Shown here: one piece after another, positions 1 through 8,143 of the stretch
Layout: each line of letters begins with the position of its first letter
Numbering within the stretch: the stretch's first letter is position 1
From: Polyangiaceae bacterium UTPRO1
Lineage (GTDB): Bacteria > Desulfobacterota > Binatia > UTPRO1
DNA length: 64,000 bases
Reading direction: 5' to 3'
Assembly: GCA_002050235.1 (NCBI GenBank)
Contig: MWST01000038.1
Location: forward strand, 38,379 to 102,378
The notes under the pieces: generated by a model
The model's database searches: none
What the model saw: the letters and a program-made list of their open reading frames with translations, nothing else
Told to the model about the DNA's origin: nothing
Translations under genes and position numbers: made by a program

Positions 1-659
1 CAAAGCCCCGAGGCGCCGCTGCTCTTCAGACACGTGTGCCCGCTGCCCGCTGTCGTGTTTCCCGTAAGCGTATTGCCAGAGACTGTGATGCCCGTACCAG
101 CGGTGCTGTCGATAGTGATGGCGTCTTCACAGATGAATTTGTTCGTGACGCCACTCACCGTGTGGTTATCGCCTGAGCGGATGTGAATGCCCTCAGGAAA
201 ATACTGCATGGTGAAGTTCTTTACTTGATTGTCGTGTCCTTTGAGCGTGAAAAGCGCCGGCTGAGGTGACGCGCAGCTGCCAGAGCAGCTTTGACAGACA
301 CCGGTCCCATTAAAATTGAATGTGACCTTGTTGGCGCCATCGACGATCGTATGGTGGCCAGTGAGGCACACCGCATTCTTTTCGAAGTCGCCGGTGCATG
401 CGGCGGTCGTGCTGCTCTGCGCCATGTTGATTGTACAGCCGGTGCCGCTGTTGAAAGTGATCGTGCGGATAAATGTTGGAGTTCCCGAACAGGCATTGGC
501 CTTCGAGATTGCGTCGCGGAGGTCGGTTTCAGTGCAGTCGACCGAGCACGCGGTTTGGCTGCAGGTCGCCGAGCAATTGTTAGCGGCCTGAGCAAAATAT
601 GAATTGCCGAAAATCAGCAGCAGGGCGAACGTGGGGCCAGTGATGAGTTTCCCGACCAT
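1..659 (-). CDS. secreted Cys-rich beta-helix (pectate-lyase-like) protein, 3' end beyond window
   Basis: The reading frame is open from the ATG at 659-657 to the window edge, giving at least 219 residues without a stop. The ATG is chosen because AGGAGG (673-668) lies 8 nt upstream; the ATG 6 nt earlier would sit on top of it. Residues 1-26 form a Sec signal peptide (hydrophobic TFALLLIFG, then SYFAQA). The mature part is rich in Cys and in Asn/Thr/Ser/Gly, with short strands such as HTIVDGANKVTF, NQVKNFTMQYF and DGITVSGN-like turns, the pattern of right-handed parallel beta-helix proteins (polysaccharide lyases or adhesins). No catalytic residues can be assigned. GC is visibly lower than in all neighbouring genes, which may mean recent acquisition. 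It could equally be an adhesin. Confidence 0.7.
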   Translation of the reverse strand, partial: MVGKLITGPTFALLLIFGNSYFAQAANNCSATCSQTACSVDCTETDLRDAISKANACSGTPTFIRTITFNSGTGCTINMAQSSTTAACTGDFEKNAVCLTGHHTIVDGANKVTFNFNGTGVCQSCSGSCASPQPALFTLKGHDNQVKNFTMQYFPEGIHIRSGDNHTVSGVTNKFICEDAITIDSTAGTGITVSGNTLTGNTTAGSGHTCLKSSGASGL

Positions 660-712
660 TTGCATCCCCTCCTATTGGTATGGGGCCATAGAGAGGTGGG
701 CGCGGGCCTGTT

Positions 713-742
713 TCGATAGCAGCGGCCAGGAGACTCTGTCAA
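713..742 (-). promoter_or_regulatory. sigma-70-like promoter for the beta-helix gene
   Basis: On the minus strand a consensus -35 TTGACA (742-737) is followed after 18 nt by TATCGA (718-713), a partial -10. It lies about 54 nt upstream of the ATG at 659. The remainder of 660-782 shows nothing else apart from the ribosome binding site. Confidence 0.4.
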
Positions 743-782
743 CGTAAAAGCGATTGAGCGATGCTTTAAAGGGATGTGTCGC

Positions 783-1058
783 CTACTGGCTTCCTTGACC
801 GCTGCGGGATTCGAAGACGAGCTTCAGGTTCTGCACTTTGCGTAGCTCGTAGTCGATCGTGAGCAGCGCCTCGATCACGTTCTTGATCTCGCCAGTCATG
901 CGATCGAGCTCCTGGAAGGAAACACGCTCGAGCTCGCGCCGCACCTGCTCGTAGAGGCTCAGAATGTTGCCGAGACCCCCCGCGGACGTGAAGCGGGCGT
1001 CGATCTCGTCGTAGGAAGAGAGGATGCGGTCGATCAGTTCCCGGATTTCCTGAGTCAC
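783..1058 (-). CDS. small helical protein of unknown function, paralogue of the next gene
   Basis: I do not recognise the family. The protein is 91 residues, charged and predicted almost entirely alpha-helical, with no membrane segment or signal. The GTG at 1058 is preferred because AAGGAG lies 9 nt upstream; a TTG at 1124 would add 22 residues that do not match the paralogue. It aligns end to end with the protein at 1251-1547: both have IL-x2-Y-x-E-x-D-x-R near the start, then AG-x3-I-x2-L, and a C-terminal LD-x12-E-x-L-x2-ID-x-EL motif followed by a Leu-Lys. The two therefore arose by tandem duplication. It is the last gene after the exopolysaccharide genes on the same strand, with a hairpin between the two copies, so a role in that pathway is possible but not shown. 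Confidence 0.7.
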   Translation of the reverse strand: MTQEIRELIDRILSSYDEIDARFTSAGGLGNILSLYEQVRRELERVSFQELDRMTGEIKNVIEALLTIDYELRKVQNLKLVFESRSGQGSQ

Positions 1059-1169
1059 GCCGGTGCGCTCCTTGCCGGCGATGAGAGCAATTACAATGCC
1101 ATCCCCACCGGCCGCCGAAAGCAATTCATCCGTGATTTCAAGAACTTCGCTCTAGCCCACCACGCTGCG

Positions 1170-1191
1170 GCTCGTGCAAACCCGCACGAGC
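1170..1191. terminator. hairpin between the two small paralogous genes
   Basis: A perfect 8-bp inverted repeat (GCTCGTGC / GCACGAGC) with a 6-nt loop lies in the 192-nt gap between the small genes. No U-run follows on the minus strand, so it could be a weak terminator, an attenuator or an mRNA-stabilising stem. Confidence 0.4.
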
Positions 1192-1250
1192 GGCCCGCCT
1201 CGGGAGACTCTGCGGCGCCGGAGCTCTGCAGCGCACCGGGCGGCCTACCG

Positions 1251-1547
1251 TCAGTCCTCGTCGCCGCCGATGCCGAGCGGTCCGTCGTCGCCGCCGAGCC
1301 GCGTCTTCAACGCCCGCAGGCGGTGCAGCTCGGAATCGATGCGCACCAAGCGCTCGACCAGGCCGCGCAGCTCGCGGACGGCCGCGTCGAGATCCTGCCG
1401 TTCGATGACCTGGAGAGCGTTCGCTACGTGCTGCGAGACCGTGAGGAGGCCAACGATGCCGTCCATGCCCGCCGCCGCGACGCGCCGGTCGAGCTCGCCG
1501 TAGTAGCGCAGGATCCCCTCGGAGCGTCGCCGCAGATCGTCGTCCAC
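1251..1547 (-). CDS. small helical protein of unknown function, tandem paralogue
   Basis: This 98-residue protein has no family I recognise. It starts at a GTG (1547) without a clear Shine-Dalgarno sequence, 49 nt after the stop of the polysaccharide deacetylase. It is predicted helical and highly charged (many Arg/Glu/Asp), with a Gly/Asp-rich tail (GGDDGPLGIGGDED). It is homologous along its whole length to the protein encoded at 783-1058: matching positions include IL-RYY-x-E-LD-R, AG-MDGI-x2-L and LV-x-ID-SEL. The hydrophobic spacing suggests a helical bundle or a coiled-coil dimer. Its position in the exopolysaccharide operon hints at an accessory cytoplasmic role there. Confidence 0.65.
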   Translation of the reverse strand: MDDDLRRRSEGILRYYGELDRRVAAAGMDGIVGLLTVSQHVANALQVIERQDLDAAVRELRGLVERLVRIDSELHRLRALKTRLGGDDGPLGIGGDED

Positions 1548-1596
1548 GCCGCGACCACTAGCATCGGCAGCCGGTGGTCCGTCAATGGCGCTCCCG

Positions 1597-2562
1597 CTAT
1601 GCGGTCAGCACTTTCAGCCGCACCAGCGCGGCGTCGTCGTGCGGATACACCGGCACCCGCGGCAGCAGCTCGAGCGGCTGGCGTCCGAGGCGGCCGCGCG
1701 TCATCGTCGTCGCCGAACGATAGTGGCGCGCCACCCGCGCCGGCGCCACGGCGCCGATGCTGGCCGCGCCGCCGAAGGGATAGCAGAAGTGTCGGCAGTC
1801 GCGGCCGGTGTGGGCGGCGATCTTCTGCCGGCTCCGCACCAGCTCGCGCTCGAGCGCGTCGTCGTCGAGCGCGGCGACGGCGGTGTGGGTGACACCGTGG
1901 CTCTCGAAAGCCACGACGTCCTCGCGCGCGAGCGCCTCGACCTCGGGCCACGTGATCGCCGGCGGCGCCGCGAGCATCTCCGGCGCGACCAGTCCGCGAG
2001 CAACGAGCGCGTCGACGAGCGCCCGGAGCCGCGGGCCGTACTCCGCCCACGGCCGGGTGTACATCACCTTCGTCGTCGCCCGCGCGAAGGCGCGGACCGC
2101 ACCCGGAGGCCGGAAGTCGAACGTCTCGCCTCCCGCCGTGATCGCGACCGGCGGCGCGTACCGCTCGATGGCGCGCAGCCACTGAAAGGGCATGCCGCCC
2201 GGCGCATCGAGGTACGCGGTCGGCAGATAGAAGGTGACCGGCCAAGCGCGCGCCGCCGCGACGGCGGCGATCGTGCGCACGGTCTCGCCCACGCCGTCGT
2301 CGAAGGTGATCGCGAAGAGTCCGTGCGTCGTCGCACCGCGCGCATGGCGGCTGACGAGCTCGTCGAGGGCGAGCGGACGGCTCGGTGCGAGTGCCTCCAC
2401 CTGCTCGACGAAGCGCGCCGCCGGCAAGTTGTGGTAGGCGAGCACGAAGCCGCCGCGTGCGCGTCCGCACAGGCGCTCGAGCGGCCCGTAGGCTCCGGCG
2501 CCGCTGAGCGCCCGCGCGGCCGCGGCACGCAATGCGCTCACCATCGCGGCGGCTGCGCTCAT
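1597..2562 (-). CDS. polysaccharide deacetylase (NodB homology domain)
   Basis: The 321-residue protein carries the three NodB signatures of carbohydrate esterase family 4: TFDDG (residues 86-90, catalytic and metal-binding Asp), SHGVTH (221-226, metal-binding His pair) and the YPFGG segment (261-265) preceded by HTGRDCRHF. It would remove N-acetyl groups from a polysaccharide or a lipid-linked sugar. No signal peptide is evident; an N-terminal amphipathic Ala/Arg-rich helix precedes the domain. The ATG at 2562 overlaps the stop of the upstream glycosyltransferase (ATGA), which implies translational coupling and fixes the start. In exopolysaccharide clusters such deacetylases modify the nascent polymer; the neighbouring glycosyltransferases and amidotransferase support this. 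Confidence 0.85.
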   Translation of the reverse strand: MSAAAAMVSALRAAAARALSGAGAYGPLERLCGRARGGFVLAYHNLPAARFVEQVEALAPSRPLALDELVSRHARGATTHGLFAITFDDGVGETVRTIAAVAAARAWPVTFYLPTAYLDAPGGMPFQWLRAIERYAPPVAITAGGETFDFRPPGAVRAFARATTKVMYTRPWAEYGPRLRALVDALVARGLVAPEMLAAPPAITWPEVEALAREDVVAFESHGVTHTAVAALDDDALERELVRSRQKIAAHTGRDCRHFCYPFGGAASIGAVAPARVARHYRSATTMTRGRLGRQPLELLPRVPVYPHDDAALVRLKVLTA

Positions 2563-3704
2563 TCGTCTCGGTGCATCGATACGGCCGGCGCCGCGTTGCC
2601 GGCGGCGACGCGCGACCGACCGGGGCGACGCTCCGCCGCCGCGACGAGCCGCTCGTAGTGCCGCCCGAGCACGTCGAGATTGGTGGCGCGGTCGGCGCGC
2701 GCGCGCACGCGCGCGCGATTGCGGTCGCCCGCGGCCGTCCAGGCGGCCGGCGACTGCAGAGCGCGCGCGAGCGCGGCCGCGAGCGCCGGGGCGTCGTCGG
2801 GCGGAAACAACAGGCCGTCTCCTTCCCCGGCGAGCCATTCGCGGTTCGCCGGGCAGTCGCTGACCACGGGGTAGACGCCGGCGGCCATGGCCTCGAGGAG
2901 CGCCGGGCTCGTGCCGTCCCAGAGCGAGGCCGAGACGTAGACGTCGGCCGCGGCTAGGAGCGCGGGGAGCGCCTCGGGCAGATAGCCGCCGAGGAAGCGC
3001 ACGCGGTCGGCGAGTCCGTGCGCCGCCACCTCGGCGCGGAGCGCTGCGCCGTCGCGGCCGTCGGCGGCGAAGGTCATCTCGAACGCGAGTCCGGCGGCCG
3101 CGAGCCGGGCCAACGCCGCGACGATGATCCCGGGCTGATACGGCCGATGCAGCTTGCGGGTGCAGACTATGCGGGCAACCCCGTCCGGCCGCCGCGGCAC
3201 GCGCGGCAGCGTGAAGCGCTCGACGTCGATTCCCTGCGTCAGGCAGAGGATCTTCTCCGCCGGCACGCCGAGCGTGGCGATCTTCGCTGCCAGCTCGGCC
3301 GAGACCGGATTCACGAGATCCGCCCGCCGCACCACCCAGCGGGTCAGCGCCCGGCGGGCGTGCGAACGCAGCGAGTTGTGGACGTCGCTGCCGCGGGCGC
3401 TCACCACCAGAGGATGGAATCCGCTCGCAGCCGCGACCAGGCCGTTGCTGGTGAGGAAGTGGGCATGGACGAGATCCGGAGCGATGGCGCGCACCAAGCG
3501 CCGCACCCGCGGGATCGCGCATACGTAGGCCGTCGGGTGCTGCGTCGGATCGCACTCGCGCGGCAGGAGATGGTGATTCACCGCGTTCGGCAGCTGCTCG
3601 CGCGTGAAGCTGAGCAGATGGATCTCGTGGCCGCGGCGCGCGAAGTGGTCGATGTACGGCGCCGCGAAATGACTCTGCGAGTGGACGATGTAGCAGATAC
3701 GCAT
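2559..3704 (-). CDS. GT-B fold glycosyltransferase (family 4-like)
   Basis: The protein of 381 residues starts at an ATG (3704) with the typical MRICYIVHS Rossmann strand. The acceptor domain contains DLVHAHFLTSNG (77-88) and VSARGSDVHN (101-110). The donor domain has the family-4 signature SLWDGTSPALLEAMAAGVYP (259-278), with Asp where the first Glu of the E-x7-E motif usually stands and Glu271 as the second. It probably transfers a sugar from a nucleotide donor to the growing exopolysaccharide; the donor cannot be predicted. It lies 10 nt downstream of the asparagine-synthase-like gene and overlaps the deacetylase gene by 4 nt. Confidence 0.85.
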   Translation of the reverse strand: MRICYIVHSQSHFAAPYIDHFARRGHEIHLLSFTREQLPNAVNHHLLPRECDPTQHPTAYVCAIPRVRRLVRAIAPDLVHAHFLTSNGLVAAASGFHPLVVSARGSDVHNSLRSHARRALTRWVVRRADLVNPVSAELAAKIATLGVPAEKILCLTQGIDVERFTLPRVPRRPDGVARIVCTRKLHRPYQPGIIVAALARLAAAGLAFEMTFAADGRDGAALRAEVAAHGLADRVRFLGGYLPEALPALLAAADVYVSASLWDGTSPALLEAMAAGVYPVVSDCPANREWLAGEGDGLLFPPDDAPALAAALARALQSPAAWTAAGDRNRARVRARADRATNLDVLGRHYERLVAAAERRPGRSRVAAGNAAPAVSMHRDE

Positions 3705-3714
3705 GGCGGTCCGC

Positions 3715-5643
3715 TCACCTCTCGGCGAGCGCCGGCATGGCGTGATCGGGCCCGAAGCTGCCGTCGACGAAGGTGCGGAACCAAAGCTCCAGCCAGAGGA
3801 GCAGCCAGAAGCGCGTGCCGTGCCGCGCCGCCCCCGACGCGTGGGCCCGCCACAGCCGCTCGAGGTACTCGAAATCGAAGAGGCCGCGGCTGCGCGCTTC
3901 GTCGGAGAAGATGATGGCGTGCGCCGCAGCGCTCCACGCGCCGCGGAACCAGGCGTCGTGCGGAATCGAAAAGCCGTGCTTGGGTCGATAGACGACCTCG
4001 CGCGGCAACCGCCCGGCAGCCACCTTCTTGAGGAGCGACTTCGCTTCCCACGGCTTGAGCTTGGCGCGCGCCGGCACCGCTGCTGCCCATTCGACGACCT
4101 CACGGTCCAGGAAGGGACAGCGCGCTTCGAGGCTGCTCATCATGGTCGCGACGTCCACCTTCGGATTGTAGCCGAACGGCAGGAGGACGGAGAGATCGTG
4201 GTGCAGCGCCCGATCGAGCGCCGAGGTGCCGTCGAAGTCCGCTGCCGCCTCGAGAGCGTATCCGAGCAGTACGTCGCGGTCGGCGAGGCCGCGGTACGGC
4301 GCCGACCAGAGAGCGGGGATGTGGTGCAACGACCAGGTCGTCGCGCCGGCCCAGTTCACCAGCGGATCGGTCTGCGCGTAGCGCAGGAAGCGCGCTGCCG
4401 ACGCGCGCCAGCCGCGGTCGCCGGCATCGAGCAGCGCCGTGTTCGCCCGCCGCCAGCGCTCGAGGAGCGGCTGCGGAACGACCCGACCGACCATTGCCCC
4501 GAGATACCGGCCGAGATGCTGGCTGTAGCCCGCGAAGGACTCGTCGCCGCCGTCGCCGGTGAGCGCGACGGTCACGTGCTGCCGGGCGCAGCGCGCCACG
4601 TAGTACGTCGGGATGCAGGCCTCGTCGCCGAAGGGTTGGCCGAACTCCCAGACGAGCCGCGGCAGCAGGCCCCAGGCGTCGGCCGTGACCTCGAACTCGG
4701 TGTGCTCGGTGCCGCAGTGCTCCGCGACCCGGCGCGCATGACCGCGCTCGTCGTGGGCGGCGTCCCCGGTGCCCATCGAGAACGTCCGCACTTTCCGGCT
4801 CACGCTCTCGGCCATGCAGCTGACGACGATACCGCTGTCGACGCCGCCGCTCAGGAAGGCCCCGAGCGGCACGTCGCTCCTCAGACGGCGGCGCACCGCC
4901 GCCGCGACCACGCGATCGGCATCGGCGACGAGATCCGCTTCCGGCCCGCGCAGCTTGCGGGCGAACGACAGCCGCCAGTAGCGCTCCTCGCACTGACCGT
5001 CCGGCGTCACCGTCAGGAAGTGCCCCGGCAGGAGTTGATAGGCGTCGGCGTAGATGGTCTCGCGCCCCGGCAGATAGGTCCAGTAGAGGAAGCGCGCCAC
5101 CGAGTCCGGACGCACGTGCCAGCCGCCGGGATCGGTGATCCAGAGCGCCTTCAGCTCCGACGCGAAGAGGAACCGCCCGTCGTGCCACCCGTAGAAGAGG
5201 GGCTTCTTGCCGAGCCGGTCCCGCGCCAGAAGGAGCACCCGCCGGCGCGCATCCCAGATCGCGAAAGCGAACATGCCGTTGATGCGCTCGAGAAGGCCCC
5301 GGATCCCCCACTCCTCGTAGCCGTGCACGAGCACGTCCGAGTCGGAGTCGCTGATGAAGCGATGCCCGGCGGCCGCGAGCTCGGTCCGGAGCGCCGCGAA
5401 GTCGTAGATCTCGCCGTTGAAGACGACCCACACCGAGCCGTCCTCGTTGCGCATCGGCTGCCGTCCGCGCGGCGACAGATCGATGATGCTGAGGCGACGG
5501 TGCGCGAGCGCGGCGTGCGTCAAGATCTCGGTACCGGCGTCGTCGGGTCCGCGGTTGACCATCGTCTCCCGCATGCGGGTGACGAGCTCCGGCGCAATCG
5601 GTCGGTCGCTGGCGAAATCGACGATGCCGCAGATGCCGCACAT
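3715..5643 (-). CDS. asnB: asparagine synthase (glutamine-hydrolysing) family amidotransferase
   Basis: The 642-residue protein begins MCGICGIVDF, so Cys2 becomes the N-terminal nucleophile of a class II glutamine amidotransferase after Met removal. Glutaminase residues RGPDD (31-35) and NGEIYD (76-81) follow. The synthetase half has the PP-loop SGGVDS (265-270) for adenylation and pyrophosphate release. Housekeeping asparagine synthetase B makes Asn from Asp and Gln. The longer subfamily of about 630-650 residues is often found in exopolysaccharide or exosortase-associated clusters, where it is thought to amidate sugars or uronates. The context here, between two glycosyltransferases with gaps of 10-11 nt, favours the polysaccharide role. 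Confidence 0.85.
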   Translation of the reverse strand: MCGICGIVDFASDRPIAPELVTRMRETMVNRGPDDAGTEILTHAALAHRRLSIIDLSPRGRQPMRNEDGSVWVVFNGEIYDFAALRTELAAAGHRFISDSDSDVLVHGYEEWGIRGLLERINGMFAFAIWDARRRVLLLARDRLGKKPLFYGWHDGRFLFASELKALWITDPGGWHVRPDSVARFLYWTYLPGRETIYADAYQLLPGHFLTVTPDGQCEERYWRLSFARKLRGPEADLVADADRVVAAAVRRRLRSDVPLGAFLSGGVDSGIVVSCMAESVSRKVRTFSMGTGDAAHDERGHARRVAEHCGTEHTEFEVTADAWGLLPRLVWEFGQPFGDEACIPTYYVARCARQHVTVALTGDGGDESFAGYSQHLGRYLGAMVGRVVPQPLLERWRRANTALLDAGDRGWRASAARFLRYAQTDPLVNWAGATTWSLHHIPALWSAPYRGLADRDVLLGYALEAAADFDGTSALDRALHHDLSVLLPFGYNPKVDVATMMSSLEARCPFLDREVVEWAAAVPARAKLKPWEAKSLLKKVAAGRLPREVVYRPKHGFSIPHDAWFRGAWSAAAHAIIFSDEARSRGLFDFEYLERLWRAHASGAARHGTRFWLLLWLELWFRTFVDGSFGPDHAMPALAER

Positions 5644-5654
5644 CGACGACGGCC

Positions 5655-6776
5655 TCAGTCGCCTGCGAGCTCGGCGAAGATGGCGTTCCAGCGCGCGCTC
5701 ACGACGGGCGCGGTGAACGAGCGGACCGAGTCGGCCGCGGCGGCGCGTAGCCGCGCCAGGGCCGACGGATCGCGCAGCAGGTCGAGGAGCGCTGCCGCCA
5801 ACGCCCCGACGTCGCCCGCGGGCAGCAAGCGGCCGTTGACGCCGTCGCGCACGATCTCGCTCACCCCGTACGGGCAGTCGAAGGCGACGATCGGCAGCCC
5901 GCACGCCAGCGCTTCGAGCGCCACGTTGGGCATGCCTTCGTAGCGCGACGAGAGCACGAAGACGTCGGCGTGCGCGAAGAAGCGCTCCGGCTGCTCCTGG
6001 AATCCCACGAAGTCGACGACATCGGCGAGTCCGAGGGCGCGCGCGCGCGCGCCGAGCTCGGTCTCGAGCTCGCCGATGCCGACGATCGTGAGCCGGGCCC
6101 GCACGCCTTCCGCACACACTCGGGCGAAGGCTTCGAGCAGGAGGTCGAAGCCCTTCTGCCTGGTGAGGCGTCCCATCGCCAGCACGTGCGGGCCCGGATC
6201 CGTGAAGGGCGACGTCGAGCGCGCCGCCGCCGCCGCCAGGCGTTCGGCATCGACCGGGTTGTGGATGCACTCGACCTGCCCCGGACGCGGCGCGATCTCG
6301 CGGCCGAGCCGCTCGGCCACGGCCGCGGTCTGGGTCACGATGCGATCGGCCTTGCGCACCAGGCGGAGGTAGCACCGGTACAACACGTCGCGATAGCGAT
6401 TATGCTCCATGTAGCGTTCGCCGATGACCTCGCGGATCACCAGCTTGGTCCGGGGCAGCACCGGCCGTGCCAGCAGCAGCAAGAAGTTGATGTAGCCCTG
6501 AGTCGCGACCACGACGGCGGGACGGACGCGCCAGAGAAGACGCACGAGCTTCGGCATGGCGTTGCGCGCGCGCCTTGCTTCGAGGACGTGCATGACGACG
6601 TCGTCCGGCACCTCGGACGCGAACCAGAAGCCGTAGAACCGGTAGAAGATCACCAGGTGCGGCTCGAACCGCGTCCGATCGAGGTGTCGCAGCAGTGTGA
6701 TCACGACCCGCGCTGCGCCGCCACCCAGGGTCGGCAACACGAACAGCACGGGACGTCGGGCTCGGGGATTGGTCAC
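5655..6776 (-). CDS. family 4 glycosyltransferase
   Basis: This protein of about 373 residues begins at a GTG (6776). An upstream in-frame ATG (6896) would add 40 residues of unusual composition and would run through a palindrome in the divergent promoter region, so I prefer the GTG. The N-terminal half carries VLFVLPTLGGGAARVV, the usual glycan-acceptor start of GT4 enzymes. The C-terminal half has the HVLAMGRLTRQKGFDLLLEAF donor-domain entry and the E-x7-E motif in RYEGMPNVALEALACG (Glu280 and Glu288). It is the first gene of the exopolysaccharide operon. The sugar donor is unknown; GT4 enzymes use UDP- or GDP-sugars with retention of configuration. Confidence 0.85.
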   Translation of the reverse strand: MTNPRARRPVLFVLPTLGGGAARVVITLLRHLDRTRFEPHLVIFYRFYGFWFASEVPDDVVMHVLEARRARNAMPKLVRLLWRVRPAVVVATQGYINFLLLLARPVLPRTKLVIREVIGERYMEHNRYRDVLYRCYLRLVRKADRIVTQTAAVAERLGREIAPRPGQVECIHNPVDAERLAAAAARSTSPFTDPGPHVLAMGRLTRQKGFDLLLEAFARVCAEGVRARLTIVGIGELETELGARARALGLADVVDFVGFQEQPERFFAHADVFVLSSRYEGMPNVALEALACGLPIVAFDCPYGVSEIVRDGVNGRLLPAGDVGALAAALLDLLRDPSALARLRAAAADSVRSFTAPVVSARWNAIFAELAGD

Positions 6777-6862
6777 GATTTCGCAGCGCCGACGCAGTCG
6801 GAACGATCCATGCGCATAGCGACGGCTGCCCGACGACGCAAGCTCGAAAAGCGAGCCTGAAA

Positions 6863-6879
6863 CCGCGTTGACAACGCGG
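6863..6879. promoter_or_regulatory. 17-bp perfect palindrome in divergent promoter region (operator candidate)
   Basis: CCGCGTTG-A-CAACGCGG is a perfect inverted repeat with 8-bp arms and a 1-bp centre. It sits between the divergent glycosyltransferase (start 6776) and acyltransferase (start 6908) genes. A plus-strand TTGACA (6868-6873) lies inside it, so a bound dimeric regulator would cover a -35 element. No good -10 box follows. Confidence 0.45.
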
Positions 6880-6907
6880 AAGATGGCGCGGACCATGGAG
6901 AGGTCGC

Positions 6908-8044
6908 ATGCTCACACGCCCCGGGCCACAGTCGACAGCCGCCGCCCCGGCGGCGCGCGCCTCCGCGCCCGGCCGGCAGGCCCTCGGACTGCTCGCCGCG
7001 AGCATCTATCCGAACGTCGGCGATCACCCGGCATCGACCTTCGTCGCCGAGCTCGACGAGTCGGCGATCGCGCGCGTGCGCCGCGAGTCGCTGGCACTCC
7101 GGCTCCGCCTTCGGGTGCCGGTGACAGCGGAGCTCCGCTACGTCGCCGACGCCACCGCGACCGCGCTCGTAGCCACGCTCGGCGACCTCGCAAGCCACGA
7201 GGTCACCGTCGTCACGCGCCCGATCGGCAACGCGACCGCCCCGGCCGCCGCGCTGCACCCGGGCGGCGCCGCAGCGGCGCCGATCGCGAGCGAGCCCGAC
7301 CCCTTCGGCCTCGACCCGGAGCTCCGCGCCCTCGCCCTACCGGCGTTCCGCTTCATGTTCGAGCGCTACTGGCGCATCGAGGTGAGCGGCCTCGATCGGC
7401 TCCCGGCCGGCAGAGCGCTCGTAGTGGCCAACCACGCGGGGGCCGTCCCCGCCGACGCCTTCATGATGGCGACCGCGCTCGAGCTCCGTGGCGGTCGTCG
7501 CTTGCGCGTTCTCTACGACAAGTTCGTCGACGCGCTGCCCTTCATCGGCGTTTTCTATCGCCGCCTCGGCGGCGTCACCGCCTCCTTGCCGAACGCCGAG
7601 CGCTTGCTGCGGCGCGGCGAGCTGGTCGGCCTGTTTCCCGAAGGCATCGCCGGCGTCGAGAAGCGCTGCGCGGAGGGCTACCGGCTGCGTCCGTTCAAGA
7701 CCGGCGCCGCCTGGCTCAGCATCCGTACCGACAGCCCCATCGTGCCGGTCGCCATCGTCGGCGCTGCCGAAGCCTACCCCGTGGTCGCGCGCCTCTATCG
7801 CGCCGGGCGGCTCGTCGGCATTCCATGGATCCCCGTCACACCGACCTTCCCCCTCTGCGGCGTCGCCGGCGCCCTGCCGCTGCCCTCCAAGTGGATGATG
7901 CACTTCGGGGCGCCGATCCAGCCACCGCCGCCGGACGGCCGCTCCGAGAGCGAACGGATCGCGACGCTCACTGCCCGCGTCCGCGACGCCATCGCCGAGA
8001 GCCTGCGCGTACTGCTCGCCAAACGCAGCGGAATCTTCCTATAA
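6908..8044 (+). CDS. lysophospholipid acyltransferase-family protein (MGAT-like)
   Basis: The 378-residue protein has the acyltransferase block I VVANHAGAVPAD (residues 172-183, with His and Asp separated by six residues as in the diacylglycerol/monoacylglycerol acyltransferase-like branch), FPEG (243-246, block III) and VPVAIVGAAE (block IV). It would transfer an acyl chain from acyl-CoA or acyl-ACP to a glycerolipid or another alcohol at the inner membrane. About 140 residues precede the catalytic domain: an Ala-rich leader, then a compact segment with no recognisable domain. The ATG is supported by GGAGAGG just upstream. The substrate could be a wax ester, triacylglycerol or phospholipid precursor. 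Confidence 0.8.
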   Translation: MLTRPGPQSTAAAPAARASAPGRQALGLLAASIYPNVGDHPASTFVAELDESAIARVRRESLALRLRLRVPVTAELRYVADATATALVATLGDLASHEVTVVTRPIGNATAPAAALHPGGAAAAPIASEPDPFGLDPELRALALPAFRFMFERYWRIEVSGLDRLPAGRALVVANHAGAVPADAFMMATALELRGGRRLRVLYDKFVDALPFIGVFYRRLGGVTASLPNAERLLRRGELVGLFPEGIAGVEKRCAEGYRLRPFKTGAAWLSIRTDSPIVPVAIVGAAEAYPVVARLYRAGRLVGIPWIPVTPTFPLCGVAGALPLPSKWMMHFGAPIQPPPPDGRSESERIATLTARVRDAIAESLRVLLAKRSGIFL

Positions 8045-8143
8045 AGCGAAGGGCGTGCGGGCGCCCGCCGTCCGCTCCGCAGGAAGGACACGCGGTCGTC
8101 GGAATGCTTCCGGCAGCCCCGCAGCCCGGGAGGGGGACAAGCG

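Noticed and set aside
1..45. Resemblance to a sequencing-adapter end (TTCAGACACGTGTGC) at the window edge
   Set aside because: It matches only with a 2-base insertion, and the beta-helix reading frame continues through it without a break, so it is more likely genuine coding sequence.
2563..3555. Upstream extension of the deacetylase frame to 3555
   Set aside because: It overlaps the glycosyltransferase gene completely and is Arg/Pro/Gly-rich. The ATGA junction at 2559-2562 gives a clear start.
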